A stretch of DNA of 64,000 bases from Nymphaea colorata (GCF_008831285.2 NC_045148.1:3534001-3598000), one strand, 5' to 3'. Counted from the first letter of the stretch, positions 11,585 through 25,570 are shown. Numbers and translations: made by a program. Notes: generated by a model not told the origin, from the sequence alone.

Positions 11585-13030
11585 ATAAAATTTCATCTTC
11601 GAAATTTAGATCATACCTCAATGTGAAAACAAATGTGGATACTTTTTTTGCATATCCTCATTGAGTTCCCATGTGCTCTCTTTCAACTGATGGTGTTGTC
11701 ATTCCACTTTCACTAAAAGAATTCTCTTAGTGCAAAGCACTTACTCTCTTTGATCCACAATTTTAATAGATTTTTCTTTTATTGCCAAATCATCTTGCAC
11801 TTGAATACCTTGAAAATCAATCACATGTGTAGGATCGGGCATATATTTTTAAAGCATAGAAACATGAAAAATGTCATGAACATGACTCAAATTAGGTGAT
11901 AGTACCAATTTGTATGCCACCTCTCCAATCTTCTCTAATATCTCAAAAGGTTCAATGAACCTCGGACTCAACTTTCCCTTAATACCAAATCGAAAAACGC
12001 CTTTAGTAGTTGAAATTTTCAAAAACAGATGATCACCAACCTCAAAAGCCAACTATCTACGTCGAATGTCAGCATAACTTTTCTGTCTACTCTGAGCGGT
12101 CAATAATTTTTTCCTTACCAATTGTACTTGGTCTTTGTAATGTTGCAATAGCAACAAGTTTTCAATCTTGTCATCACCCAATTCGATCCAACAAGCAGGC
12201 GATCTGCATGTACATGGCCTCAAAAGGTGTCCTTCCGATACTAGAGTAGTAATTGTTGTTATATGCAAATTCTGCCAATGTTACATGTTTATCTCATTCT
12301 CCCTTCTAGTCCAAAACACAAGCACGTAACATGTCCTCTAAGATTTGAATGGTCCTCTTAGATTGCCCATCAATTTGGGAGTGGAATGTTGTACTTAGCT
12401 TAAGCTTGGTACCTAATGACTTTTGCAATTACCCTCAAAACGTAGACGTAAAACGTGGATCTTGATCCGCAATAATAGACTTTGGCACTACATGCAATCT
12501 CACTATCTTGCCAATGTATAACTCTGCGAGAGTTTCCAAAGACTAACTGATTCTGATTGGTAGAAAATGAATGGACTTCATAAGTCGATCAACAATCACC
12601 CATATGACATCATGTTATCTCCTGGTGTGAGGCAAACCAACCACGAAATTCATAGTAATGTCCTCCCATTTCCACATTAGAATATTTATTCTCTGCAACA
12701 AGCCTCCTGGTCTTTGATGTTCTGCTTTGACCCGCTGACAAACTAAGCATTTTGCTACATATTCTACAATTTTGAACTTCATTCCAAGCTACCAGAAATT
12801 TCATTTTGTATCCTGAAACATTTTTGTACTACCAGAATGTATAACAAATTTGGTTTTGTGAGCTTCATCAAGCAATTGACGCTTCACCCCTTCATCTCTA
12901 GGGAACCACAATCTTTGTCGAAACCACAATGAACCATCTTCATCTTGATACCAAGAAGAATTTGCTTTCTTGCTTTCTTCTGTATTTTTAGTAAAATCAG
13001 GATCTTCCTTTTGCTTCAATGTGAAGAAGT
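11585..13030 (-). pseudogene. Broken integrase and chromodomain of a Ty3/gypsy chromovirus (- strand)
   Basis: Read on the minus strand from about 13030 downwards, the order is: the integrase zinc-finger region (LWFPRDEGVKRQLLDEAHKT, with HSGSTKMFQDTK); a degenerate CxxC and WKWED-like stretch at 12804-12610; the remains of the catalytic core; the integrase C-terminal module at 12052-11849 ([40 protein letters not shown]); and a chromodomain-like end near 11650-11730 (STWELNEDMQKKYPHLF). Several frameshifts and stops interrupt it, and no reverse transcriptase or protease is left. This is a dead chromovirus fragment. The polypurine tract and LTR border at 11569-11583 follow it in the right order. 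Confidence 0.75.
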
Positions 13031-13900
13031 ACTTGAACCGCTCAGGCAAAACATCCTCAAGGCCCAAAACCGGATGAGACAGACTTACAATAAGGGGTCT
13101 AAGGGGCGTAAGGATAGAGAATTCTAAATTGGGGACTATGTATGGCTAAAGCGCCTACCTATGAAGCAAAAATCGTTATTATGGCAGCCATACTCCAAAC
13201 TTCTACCCAGATACTATGACCCACATCCCGTGCTTCAAAAGGTTGAGCGAGCAGCATATCACTTGGGACTGCTCAAGATGGCATTGGTTCACCCAGTCTT
13301 TCATGTGACCCATCTGAAGCCGCACTTTGGAGAGACACCCGAGCAAATCGAGGTCGTGTCGGATCACCTACCAACCCCCTACCGCATCTTGAAGCATCGT
13401 AGAGTTCAGAGGGAAGGCAGACTAAGGCACGAAGTATTAGTAGAGTGGAATGTCCAGATCGAGGAACATATTGGGAAGAGTTCGAACAAATCACCCATCG
13501 ATTCCCTAAAGAAGGAGCTTGGGGACAAGCTCCATTTAAGGATGGTGGATCAGTTGCGAACCAACCTCAATGGCAGGCAAGAACGTCGGCCAACGGTCGA
13601 GCACTACAGGCAAGAGGCCAAGCATACTGCGGAAAGCCTAGCCGTGAGACAACGAGCAAGGCACAAAAGCCGGGCCAAGCATCCTCGGCCGTGGTGGCCG
13701 GGGCAGGAAGGACCAACATCGGCAGCACTAGCCGCATAGCAGCCGCGAGGAGCGATCAAGAGGAGGCTAACCTTGGCAACGAAGGCCGAGCGCAGAAAGA
13801 AGGCAGCAGCCAAGCAAGCGGGACAGGGTCAGGAAAGGCAGGAGCTAGGCAGACGGACAGGGCAGGCAGAGCGCGGGAAGCAAGCAGCAGGTAGCTAGAG
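13025..13900 (+). pseudogene. Integrase C-terminus and chromodomain of a second Ty3/gypsy chromovirus (+ strand)
   Basis: The + strand shows an integrase C-terminal module: EVLEPLRQNILKAQNRMRQT, a stop, GDYVWLK, PRYYDPHPVLQKVERAAYHL, then ALVHPVFHVTHLKPHFGETP. A chromodomain piece follows (RHEVLVEWN, then TYWEEFEQITHRFPKEGAWG in the next frame), so there is a frameshift near 13450-13470. A Gln/Ala/Gly-rich tail runs open to 13894. It meets the minus-strand chromovirus fragment at about 13025 in opposite orientation. No other domain or LTR can be placed. Confidence 0.7.
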
Positions 13901-16329
13901 GCCATTTTCGCAGTAAGCCAGGCAGAACCAAAGCCAAGTTGAGTCTGAACCCAACCCCATCGGGTTAGTCTAGGATCGAATCCTGCCAGCGTCAAATCCA
14001 TTTGGAGCAAAGCTAAGAATAGAACTAGGACCTCTTTACTGGGATTGTAGGCCACCTTTTTGCTTGTCTTAGACAGGATCTTGAGATCAGGAAAATCTCT
14101 TAAAAAAAGAAGACAGAATTTATTTGATTGTTTTCGAAAGGATGAATTGTTTTGGATCGTACAACAGAGGTTACATTAATTTATTCTGTTTATGTCTCCT
14201 TCCTAATTTGGTATTTTCAGGTAAGCAAAATCTGTGTAGTTCATGCATCTCAAGAAGCTATTATTGCTGGCATGGAGAATCAAATATAGAGATGATAGTT
14301 TCTCGTCTAGTGTGTTCCTTGATGCTGAATTTCCTCTCTGTTATATGCTTATGGTGGCTGGTTTAGTTTTTTACGAACTAATCTGGCTCTGAGGTGATGA
14401 TTACATTTATTTGAAAGCCTGCTTACTGGAAGCTGATTTGGTGATGCTGGTTTTATGCCTGGTAGATAAATCAAAATGAGAAATGGAGCCTATGGCGGTT
14501 ATTAGTAGGTGAACTGGCATGATGAGGATGGTCTCTTCATTGGTCGTCTGAATCAGAAACATCCGGAAAGAGAAGCTTCTCGTAATGGAAGTTGTTGCTT
14601 GAGTTGAATTTATAATTGATACATTTTCTGTACGTGATGTTTGGCTAATATATAGCTTTTCTCAAGTGTATACTTGTAAGTTAGACTCCTGGCCAATTGT
14701 TACCATTGTGCAACTGTTACATGAGATTTGCCAGAATGCTGCTTTAGTGTTTTATATGTGATTTTTGAAGGCATTCTTTATAGAAGATAGTTATCACTCT
14801 AGTTCTTTAGAAATCTAAAAATATATTTCTTTATCATCAACTACAGAAATATATTTCTTTATCACACACACATCAAAATGGAAATCGAAAAGATTTTTCT
14901 CATTCATTTTTTTCAAGAAATATATTTTCAAAAATATATTTCTAATTCTAGATTTCCAAGCCATCAAACGGCCCCTAAATGCATTTTTCAAAACTCAGGT
15001 GACGTGCACCATTCTTATTTCTCTTCAATGCATCATAGCTTATAAGATAATATGTAGACACTTAGGCAATAGAAAATTCATTATTTGATTCTTTGTTTGA
15101 TTACCTTTAATTCAGGCACCAGAACAACCAAACCTCATGTTGATAGGCGGTCCCATGTTTTAAACTTTCGAGGCAAGTTTCTTTAACTTTTTTTGGGCAA
15201 AAGGTTTATGTTCAAAAGGTAAAAAATTTGGGATGCAAACGACTAGGTGAAATGAGAAAATAAAAACTTTGAGGGCATTTTGGACACTTTCTTTTAGTGA
15301 TTTGTGTTTAACCATGGTTTGTTTGGCCAGGGTGAATAGGGTTAGTTAAACTTAAGCATAGGCACTAAGCCGAGCTGCCAGCTCCCGACTCAGGCGAAGC
15401 CCGAGTATTGTGAGTAAGCCCGACAAGCGGATTTACAAGTTTTTTAATTTACTTTTACCTTTTTTTTAAAAAAAAATTTGTAACGTCATTTATTGTAGGG
15501 TTTCAATTCCCGATTTCGAACTTCCATTTCGAGTTGGAGCTTCGACCGTCGAGACCCTACCCTGCTGCCTGCGCCCCTGCCGGCTGCCGCTACCTGTTCC
15601 TGATTTCCTAGTGGCTGGTCCTGCTGCTCACATCCTCGCCATCCGCTTGTTGCTGTTTGCCGCTTCGCTGTCGCCGCACCGGTCACCGCCTCGCCGTTTC
15701 CGTGCTATCGTCGTGCGGTCGTCGTCGTCTCACCGTTCTGTCGCCTCACCGTTGAGTTGCTATTGTCACAGTGTTGCCTTGCCGTCAAGTTGCCCAATGC
15801 CCAGACCACAGTCGCACCACACCTGCAGCCTGAACCCATGCCGTTGGCCCGCTGCCTGTTCAATCTGCCCGCAGCCTCGTCGTTTGCCGCATCGTCCCAT
15901 GGCCCTCACTGTGTATGCGACGGGCTGGGCCTCGATCAACAAGATCTTGGCCTTCGTAACCAGCCCGGCCTGGCTGGGTGGCGGGTCGGCTCGGCCGGGT
16001 ATTTAACATTGCCATGTTTTCTGGGTTGGGTCGGGCTGGTCCAAATGCCCAAGCCCAGTTAAAATATATTGGATAGACTGTAATTTGAAGGTCTTTAAAA
16101 CGGCAGAGCATTTTGTAATATTGCCCAAACCTTAGCATGCTTTTGTTTTATTTTTAAATCGGGGAGCTCGTACGGAGAACGAGTGGGAGGAAACGTCAAC
16201 TACCAGGTGACGTGAGGGTAAAGGACTCTGCTGTTTCTGCTGGCTTCCCTTGCATTATCGCCAACAAGGAGGGTAGCTTAGCGGACACACTTACTTTTTC
16301 CGATCACCGGAAGACTTGATCTTTTCTTC
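13901..16329. other. Spacer between the gypsy remnants and the DUF1350 gene
   Basis: No coding region is supported. A GC-rich patch at about 15490-16060 gives overlapping open frames on both strands. They have Ala/Ser/Pro/Arg-rich, low-complexity translations without known motifs. The GGGCTGG/CCCGGCC-rich strings at about 15950-16060, and similar ones at about 10940-11050, look like dispersed repeat sequence. The last 150 bases before 16330 should hold the promoter or leader of the DUF1350 gene, but I see no clear TATA box. Confidence 0.4.
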
Positions 16330-19300
16330 ATGGCGAGTTCCATTGCTGTGCCCACTGTAAATTTTCACCAGTATGAGAAATTCCAGTTGAATCCGAGCAA
16401 AGTGTCTGGCTTGCGGCCATGGGGATTGGCACTTGAGCGTGTTAGCTTGGGGTGCAAGATTGGTTCCCGGGTTCGTATCGGCAGGGGCATTTTGTGTAAA
16501 GCTGGCGATACAGGTAGCAACGGCAGAAGGGAACCCGTCGCAATTCAGCTGTACAACCAAATAGATAGGTATGGTTGTTGAACCCTCTGACTTTTTGGTT
16601 CCCTCCAAATTCGACCGTGACGATCAGTGGGTTTCTGGGCATTTGCAGGGTTATGACGGAAGTCAGTAAGCAGTCTCAGGAGGGAAGGAGTTCATCGGGA
16701 GATTGGACAGAAATCGAGGTGGCTGCTCTTCTGCTTTCTTTTATCAGTGCCCTTTCCCTCCTGACCTTCATTTGTGGGTTTAGTTTTCTGTTCTTGCGAC
16801 ATTCATAAATAATAACTTGAAATTATCCGATACCTTGCTCTAAGTATCGGTTTATGCACTTCAAATTAAGGTAGATTAAGAGATTGTTCCAGAGAATGAA
16901 AAACTTTCATACGGTCGAAGGGAGTTAAACATGATGTTGGTTGTGGGGAAGGGATTTCTGAGGCAGCTTTGCATTTAGAGAATCGAAGCAGGACGTCATA
17001 AATGCATCTCCTAGGTTGACAAACTCAGCTTTGTGGTTCTCTTATGAATTAAAAGTTAGTCGGGGAACTTGGTATTATTTGGAGGAAACATAGGTTTACG
17101 CAGGAGTCAAAACATGTGTTGGAAGTAATCAAATTACTAGTGCTGAACTAATCTAAGTACTAATGCTGAACTCAGCATATGATCCTCAATCTCTTCAAAG
17201 AACGAATGTCACATATTCCTACACAAGTCGAATTGGTACTCAAACTAAGTTATGCGAAATGTTTTGATGATGAGACTTATGTGATGCATAAGTAGCAGCG
17301 TTACCTTCTAGTGGAACGGAAGAATGTTTCTTCATTGATGATGCTCCTCAAGATAATCAAAATGATGATATACAGCCAAATAAAACATTTATACTTTTAT
17401 TTGAATCTAGCTTTTTGGCCTGGCCTGATCCACACAAAGAAAATTGTACTTGTGTACCATGTACTGGTGGTGTTATTTCTGCATGCCATTATTATGCAAG
17501 TTGTGACAATATGCATTCCTTCTGGTACTCTCTTTTGGTCCTTGGAGAGCAGTGAAAATGAATAAAATCTGCTGTTAATGATCCCAAAAGCTAAAAAAGA
17601 CAACAATAAGCACCATACTCAAAGCACCAAATGGTTCAATGAACCAATATATAAACCACTGAATGTGCACTAAAGCAAAAACTGAAAAGTAATAAGCCTT
17701 TTTTAAATATAAAAGAGAAGGAACAACAAATGAAAATACAAGAGGGAAGTGCATTCATTATATTGGTAGGGCATCACTGAGCTGGTTGTGCTAATTTATA
17801 TAGAGAGGGCAGCATTGAGCTAGCCAATGCTAGTTCAGTGCTGCACCAAAATAAAAAAATAAAATAGGAAAGATAAATAGAAAAAGAACAGAAATAAGAA
17901 AAAAAAATGAAAATAAAAACCTAATTCGAAAATAAGATGAAGCATACATACTCAATAATATGAAATCATATATAATTGAGATAGGTATATATGTGGATGA
18001 TCATATAATGATATTTACATATATATTTTGACAGCCCCTCAAATTTATAATGCTATCACCAAAAGTTTGTGAAGAAGAAAATTAAACCTGCAAGAGCTCA
18101 ACACTTTGGTGAAGAAGCATTCAGTCTGAAACTCTGAGGCTACATAGGGTAAATCAATTATCTTTCTTAGGTCTTTTTCTCTTACAAAATCTTAATCCAT
18201 ATCTATATGCTTTGTTGTCTCATGAAACATATGATGGTGGTGAGCTTGCTTCAATGGCTAGTTTAGTGCTGCACCAAACTGGAAGATAAAAATAAAACAT
18301 AAAAAAGAACAAAAAAGAACAGAAAAACAAAAAAATGACAACAAAAACAATAATTCAGCCCTCTATATATGTGTGTGTGTGTGTGTATGTGTGGTAATAT
18401 TAAAATATATATAAATGAGATGTATATATATGGATAAATGTGTTGTATATATATGGATAAATATGTACAACACAACACAACCTAGAGTCCTTCTGATCAA
18501 TTATTGCCACACGCAGTTATGTACAAAACCAGGGAAGGTGATAAATAACTATCTATAGTATACAATTTATAGCAATATAGTATTGATGTTCATGTATGCA
18601 AGGTGAGTTAGAAATACTAAATAGTAAGTTGAACTTTATATATGTATTCACTATTTCATTTTCATTGATTCATTGTTTATACTTTTCTAAGGGAGCTTGG
18701 GTGCTGAAACCAACTAAAATGAAGCCAAAATTAGTAGTCCATTTTATTGGGGGAATATTTGTTGGGGCTGCTCCACAGCTTTCTTACCGTCTGTTTCTTG
18801 AGCGACTTTCAGAGAAGTGAGTAGCTTTCATGATTCAAATACCTTTTGTTTCAAAATACAACTCTATGTTACTGAATATGAGCTTGAACTGGATGCCCTT
18901 TTCATTAATATTATTTCTGTTTTGTGTTTGGGTACAAGGGTAATTTGATACTTCCACATTCCAAGGTGCTTCTTTCTTACTTTCTCCATGTAAAATGCCT
19001 TTGAAATCATATGTATCTTGTGCAGCATCAGTTCCTACCATCAAAACTCTCCTTAACAATGCTACATTTTGACAGCAATTCTTGCAAGTGCAAGGTGCTT
19101 GACTACAGTACTTTGCAATTAAATTTTGTTAAATCACAAACTTATGAAACTTTATGGATATGTTTGTTTCTTTACCTTAAAATTATTACCTGAAAATCAA
19201 ACTTGTTCATGGTACTGTTGCATTTTCGTAATACCCAAGCATGTGGCGTTGCTCAGACATCAATAGAGATGCACATGGGCACATACTCAAAGACATACGT

Positions 19301-22300
19301 ATTTGAGTTTACACGCAAAAGAGATTGTGGCAAAGCAATCACATGGATGCACCCCTCCTTTTTGGCTTTTTATCTTATTATCTAGTGGGCGAACAATGTT
19401 GCAGTGGAGGTGATGGTGACTCTTCTTCTTCGAGTTCTTCTTTCTTCTGTCATCTGTTCTCACATGTATTGCTTAGAGATTGGACAAATTACAATGGAGA
19501 TTGGACAAATTACAATGGTGATTTTCATGGTAACAGAGCCAAATCAACTCTAAGAAGCTTAAAATTTCCTTTTCGTTTGTTATCTATCTTCCTCTCTTAT
19601 ATTCCTTTTCTTTTTTGTTCACTTCTTTATTTTTTTCTTCTTTCCTCAATTTTATTGCTTTTTAAATTGACTGCATAATCGTGTACCCTTTTAGTGATTG
19701 GAAATCAGCCTACTACCTATTCTTTGCTTTCTATTGATCGAAGAGAAAAAGTCCATTCACTTTGTTATTGCAAATTCATTGGCTTTCCCCTTGTTTCCCT
19801 AACCTGCTTACCTTCTACTTCTCTTATTTTTGGTAGTTTGTTTAATTAATTCTCTATTTTGGTTGAGTCACTCTCCCTTTGTATTTGCATATCCTATACT
19901 ATATGGCATGTGTACAGATGTCATATTGTTTCAATGTAAATCAATCTAGTTATTTGACATAAGAAAAGACTATGAAGACAAAACAGCTAGGTTGCGTCAA
20001 TGCTGTAAACATCATCTAGAGCCTCCATAGAACTATGTGCCATTAGAGATGTATGCCTCAAAGCATGAAACAGACTCTTTGGAGGTGATGCACACTTAAA
20101 ATGCTTCAGGTCATGCACCTCATACCTTGAAGAATTTGTCTTGCATCTCTTGCTTCAAGTCCATGAAGCTCATGCTTCATGTAATTCGATTAAAATTAAA
20201 GGTCAAATTGCTTTCAATAAAGATCTAGTTTTAGCGTTGCACTGTTGTGGGTCAATAAGGTTTGCTCAGAGGGTCACGTGTTCCTTCAGCTTCACTTTTT
20301 CCTCTTGAGCATCAGATATTCCAATTAATGCCCTATACAGGTCAGTGATGAATACAAGTTTCAAAATACTGTGATAATTTCCTAAAGAAGAAGCTCAAAA
20401 CTAAATTTAGTGCAATAGCTTGAAAATATCACCAAAAGGAGCATATCCCGATATGTTTGCCAGATTTTCTTAGGGACACATTTTCAATATGTTTTATTTC
20501 CTTTCACATTTTGATAAATATTTTTATTTTTTATCAATGTTTTATCAATATATTTTCAATATGCTTCATAATTTCATAATATTTTGATTATTTTTTATAC
20601 TTTTTTTTTATTCATGGGATTTTGCTAGAGAGGCAAACTTTCCAATTAATACCCTCCTAGAAAAGCCTTGCCAATTAAGTATGAGAAATGGTACAAACAC
20701 ACATATATAAATTCAAGACAAGTTCTTTTCTTAACCTCACAATGCATAGGCTTGCCTGTGCATGCCAGATGACAAACTAGGCATTAGAAAACGCTTTATC
20801 ACCTAGAGCCTCTGGGCCCTATGTAATTAGCTGTGACTGGCCTGCCTTGGGCACCTAGACGCATGCTAATTGCACATTTAACTACATAGTCTTCCAGTGA
20901 TCTAGATGTCTGTGTTCTAACCTGCCATTTCCTTTCAATGGTTCATATTTTCATATTTTAATATTAAATGAGCATTTTTGGCAACTCAGGGGAATTTTGG
21001 TGGTTGCAACACCATTTGCTAGTGGATTGGATCATTTTCTCATTGCTGATGAAGTGCAGTTTAAGTTTGATCGATGTCTACATCTTCTACATGACAGTGT
21101 AACCACCCCCTCCCCCGGCGCGATCTCTACTGTCAATATTTTCTCTCATGTATCCCTGCCTAAATTGTTCTATGATTAACAGGTGAACGAGCTGCCAGTC
21201 TTTGGTATTGGTCATTCTCTGGGATCTGTTATCCATCTCCTGATAGGTACTTATTTTTGTGAAAATTGTTAGGCATGCATTTGAGTGGTAGTTACCTTCA
21301 GTGACTTGACTATGGACATCATATTTCCTTCTTCATTTCATAGGATCCAGATATGCTGTGCAAAGAAGTGGAAATGTGTTCATGGCATTCAACAACAAGG
21401 TATGTGGAAGCTTGTCAGCCTAATAGATGGAATTTGGGATGCATCAATTTTTGAGAACCATGCCTTCTATTCTTCATGTCTGTACTTTTTCTTCTACTCC
21501 TTTCTGTTGAACTGCTTGCCTGGCCTCCCTCTGATCATGGAATCATGGACTTTTATTGCATTCTTTGGCTATTTTTCATAATTATTTCTTTATATAAAAA
21601 TGAAGGTTATCAATAAATATGGAACAGCCTGACTTAGTGTCCTTCTAATGAGGGAAAGATTACTGTGTATCACTGTGTTTTGCAGGAAGCAAGCCTGGCC
21701 ATTCCATTGTTTTCTCCAGTCATTGTGCCCATGGCTCAGAGCTTTGGTCCAGTTATTTCCCAGCTCATATCCTCTCCCACAATCCGACTTGGGGTGTGTG
21801 CATCTTGTCATTTCCTTTTCTTTCTTTGATGTCTTGTATCTGTTTCTAGCATAAAAGGTAACTGGCTTTTCATGCTTAACTATGTGACAAAGGTACGTGT
21901 AATTTGCCCAGGTACCTGTGTCGGTACGTGGGTACGGCGACACGAGTACATGGGTACGGCTGGGTATGACTGCATTTTAAAAGATTTAAAATTATATTTT
22001 CAAACTCAATTTTTTCTCTAATTTTGATTTTTCCCTTCTTTTATATTTCCCTTCCGCGAAGATTCTAATTCTATATGTTCCTCCCATTTTTCTTAAATTT
22101 TGAGAATTTTATGGATTATAACACAAAGTGTGAACTATTAATGTTTTTTAGAATATAAAATTTGTCGTACCCACAATTTTCAAAATTGTTGTGTCCGAAC
22201 CCGTACTGCCGTACCCGAACTCGTATCGTACCCGCATCCATGTGACGTAGATGCTGAACTAGGAAAGACAAAATTGTTCTTAAAAACATCGCTTATCGCA

Positions 22301-25060
22301 TAGCAGTTTGTTTATTTCCTAGCAATAAAAAATATTCCTGCCCCATGCTTGGATTGCATGATAACATTGATCAGGTTAAACTACTTTGGAGAACTTTTTC
22401 ATAATTCCATGTAAAAACTGTCAGGCAGAAATGGCTAAGAAACAGCTGGAAAACCTGAGTCCTCCAATCCTAAAGCAAGTTCTTCCTTTGATAGACCAAC
22501 TTCCTCCCTTATACACGGATTTGGTTAATGGACGAGAAGATTTCACCCCAAGGCCAGAAGAAACTCGCCGACTGGTATGCTTTTTATAAGCTAATTGTGA
22601 TGCATTTTATTGGGAGAATCACTGATTCTTAATGTAACATTGATCCTGGTTTCATGATATTTAGTGTTTACATGCTTGATCTAAGATTATTTACTATTGG
22701 AGAATAATGAGCTATTTCTTCTTGAGCTAACTTTTGCTATTATGTTGCTAATATGACACATTTGATCTTATTTTACTTGCGATGCTATCTGCCATTAGTT
22801 GAAGTATGTTCGTCTTGCCAACTTAAAATTTTCAGATAGGACAAAGGTTTAGAGAATAGGAAAAGAGGCAAAAATGATGCTCAATGTGGGGCATTTGTAC
22901 ATGAAAGCCCAAATTTCAGTTTCCTAGAACTTCAAAAAACGTCATATGCCAAACTGTTTACAACTTGTCTATTTATGTCCAAGATATATGTAAAGTGTAT
23001 ATGTTTATTTTATGTCTATATTGTTGTTATACATGTGTGTACACTGTACAGTTGTATATATATATATGGGTTCAATTGTAAATAGGTTAGATTATTTCTT
23101 TTGCATTTTTGTGTATTTTTTTTCAGCTGCAGCACTTCTAGCCCATTGTCCAGCTGTTGAAAGTCTCCAACAGCTAAATTTTGTCCTCTTTAAAACGGAC
23201 TGTTGTGCCTTCTTGTATGCTTTGCTTCTTTGAAGATTTTCTGTCATAAAATGTCCTTTTTGTGCCTTAGTGTTGACTTGCTTTTGTCTCAGCTCTACTC
23301 AGTGCATCTTTTGTGAGATGCTGAGTTTAAAAATATAGATTTGTGTCTTTATTTTTATATAGTGTTTTCCAAGATTTAAATGCCTTCTTAACCTATGTCA
23401 CACGGTGCGATGCCGATGTGGATATTGATGTTGGTGTAGGTGCAGCATTTTCAAAAACCATGAATATGCGTTTGTTGAGGAATATAAATATATATAATTA
23501 TATATATAGGGAAATCAAAATTTCTTGGCTGCCCGATGTTGCCGGATGACCAGAAATTTAAAAAATGTTGCTAAAAATAGTTGCCACGAGGGTATTAGTG
23601 ACAATTTTGTAATATAGCAACAGTTTATAGTGGTTTTCATGATGTTTTACTCTCTTTTAACCATGATTTGTAAATTTTGAGCCATCCAGCAAAAGCTGAT
23701 GGCCGACAAATTGCAATTTCTCTCTCTCTCTCTCTCTCTCTCTCACATGGGTATGGGTACGGGTACGGATGCCGGTGCCAGTGCTGGTACAGGTACGGAC
23801 CATTTTTAAAAAACTTGGGTACGGGGGTACGGCCGTACAAACACACATATATATATGTAAAAAAATTTCAAACATAATAACATATTCGCACATATATATA
23901 TCAAAAATCATAAACAGAATAACATGTTTCACTCCAACACATTTCCAATGTTATGAAAAATCCAGCAATGAAGTTCATTAAATTCAAGAAAAAAAAAACA
24001 GAAAACAATTTCATGTCAATTGAACCAAATAAAAGAACCAGACGAACGAAACGCACTTGAATTCGAAAACGAGAAAAAAAAGAGGTACAACAAGCAACAA
24101 TTTTACGAATACAAAGAAAAGGAAAAAGAAGAAATGGGACAGAGAGAACGATCGGTCGACAACACTAGTAAAGTAGGAAAACCAACCACGACTCATGACA
24201 CCAAGAGAGAATAGGCCAGAGAAAACCACACAGAACCAAAAACAGAAAATAGAACAGGGGTAATAGACACAAACACAAACAGTAGAACCGAAAACAGAAA
24301 ATAGAACAGGGTGGCGGTCATTGCCGTCTCCGACGGCGAAGGCAGGGGTGGAGCCGATGAAAATGAAAAGAAAAATGAAAAAAGCACTGGTAAAGTAGGA
24401 AAACCAACCACGACTCATGACACCAAGAGAGAATAGGCCAGAGAAAACCACACAGAACCAAAAACAGAAAATAGAACAGGGGTAATAGACACAAACACAA
24501 ACAGTAGAACCGAAAACAGAAAATAGAACAGGGGTGGCGGTCATCGCCGTCGCCGGCGGCGAAGGCAGGGGTGGAGCCGATGAAAATGAAAAGAAAAATG
24601 AAAAAAGCGAAAAAAATACCGTGACAGTCGCCTCCTAGCGTCTGCTGTCGCCGCTGCCGTCGCCATTCTGCCCCTGCGTTCGGCGCCCCTGCCTTCACTG
24701 CTGCTGCCTTCGTCGCCGGACGTCGCTCGGTAAGAGGTAAGACAGAAACCCTTAAAACTTAAAACGGAATTTAAGTTTTAAGGGTTTCGTTCTTTTTTTT
24801 TTTAACGTTAAAATGGTTTTAAAAGATAAAATCAAATAATCGTTAAAATTAAAAACAGCCAAATTTGACCCGGTACGGTCAACGCACCGGAGGCCGTAAA
24901 CAGCCATTTTTTGACTCTATCAAATTTGACCGTGTCCAAAAAAGGATGGATACGGCCTCTGGTGTGTTGACCGTACCCGGTACGGTCAACGCCGCACCAT
25001 TGGCGTACCCAAGGGTACGACACCGGTGCGTTGACTTGGAGGAGTACCCGTGTAACATAG

Positions 25061-25102
<42 letters not shown>

Positions 25103-25513
25103 CTATATATATGAGATAGAAAATTATTCCACAGATGACAAAATCAACAACTTATGAGCTACGTTATGGTTCTGTTAATGATTGAACAAAAAAGTGGCAA
25201 ATTGTTGGTTGCCACATCCGAGCTTCAGCTGCATCAAGCACATGATGGATAATTTCTGATCAGATTGGTATGTTGTATCCAAGAACGTGGACATATCACT
25301 AAGTTATACGTATTTTTCTAAGTGGTGGAAATCAATAGTTCACCTTGTGGATGAGCAAAATCTCATATTATTTTCCCTAGATTTAGTATATCAAAGTCAT
25401 GTTTCTTAGTAAATAAGCATTGAGAAATGCATTTACGAGCTCAAACTGTCCAAGCACCATCAACTGTGCTTTTTTGATTGGGATCTAAACTGGGGCCTAA
25501 CCGAAGGAGCTCG

Positions 25514-25570
<57 letters not shown>

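Larger units (their letters stand above)
23738..25060 (+). mobile_element. Copy C, a long (1.3 kb) member of the GTACGGG-rich, hAT-like family, in DUF1350 intron 8
   Basis: The left end CTCTCTCACATGGGTATGGG and the right end CCCGTGTAACATAG (CTATGTTACACGGGTACTCC on the other strand) match the family's inverted repeats. The block GACCATTTTTAAAAAACTTG followed by GGGTACGGGGGTACGGCC mirrors copy A. It sits inside a (CT)n microsatellite, with CT repeats on both sides, so the 8-bp duplication cannot be told from the repeat. The interior holds a 222-bp tandem duplication and a 40-bp-arm hairpin, both listed separately. No transposase is present. Open frames on the minus strand come from the low-complexity duplication. 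Confidence 0.65.

Noticed and set aside
13445-13894. A separate Gln/Ala/Gly-rich protein gene
   Set aside because: Its first part is the frameshifted chromodomain of the plus-strand gypsy remnant. The rest is the tail of that element.
15611-16062. Overlapping GC-rich open frames
   Set aside because: Frames are open on several phases and both strands, as expected from GC-rich sequence. The translations are low complexity with no conserved block.
24011-24544. A 177-codon minus-strand frame with an internally repeated protein
   Set aside because: The repeat in the protein only reflects the 222-bp tandem DNA duplication inside transposon copy C. It is Phe/Ser-rich and has no known motif.
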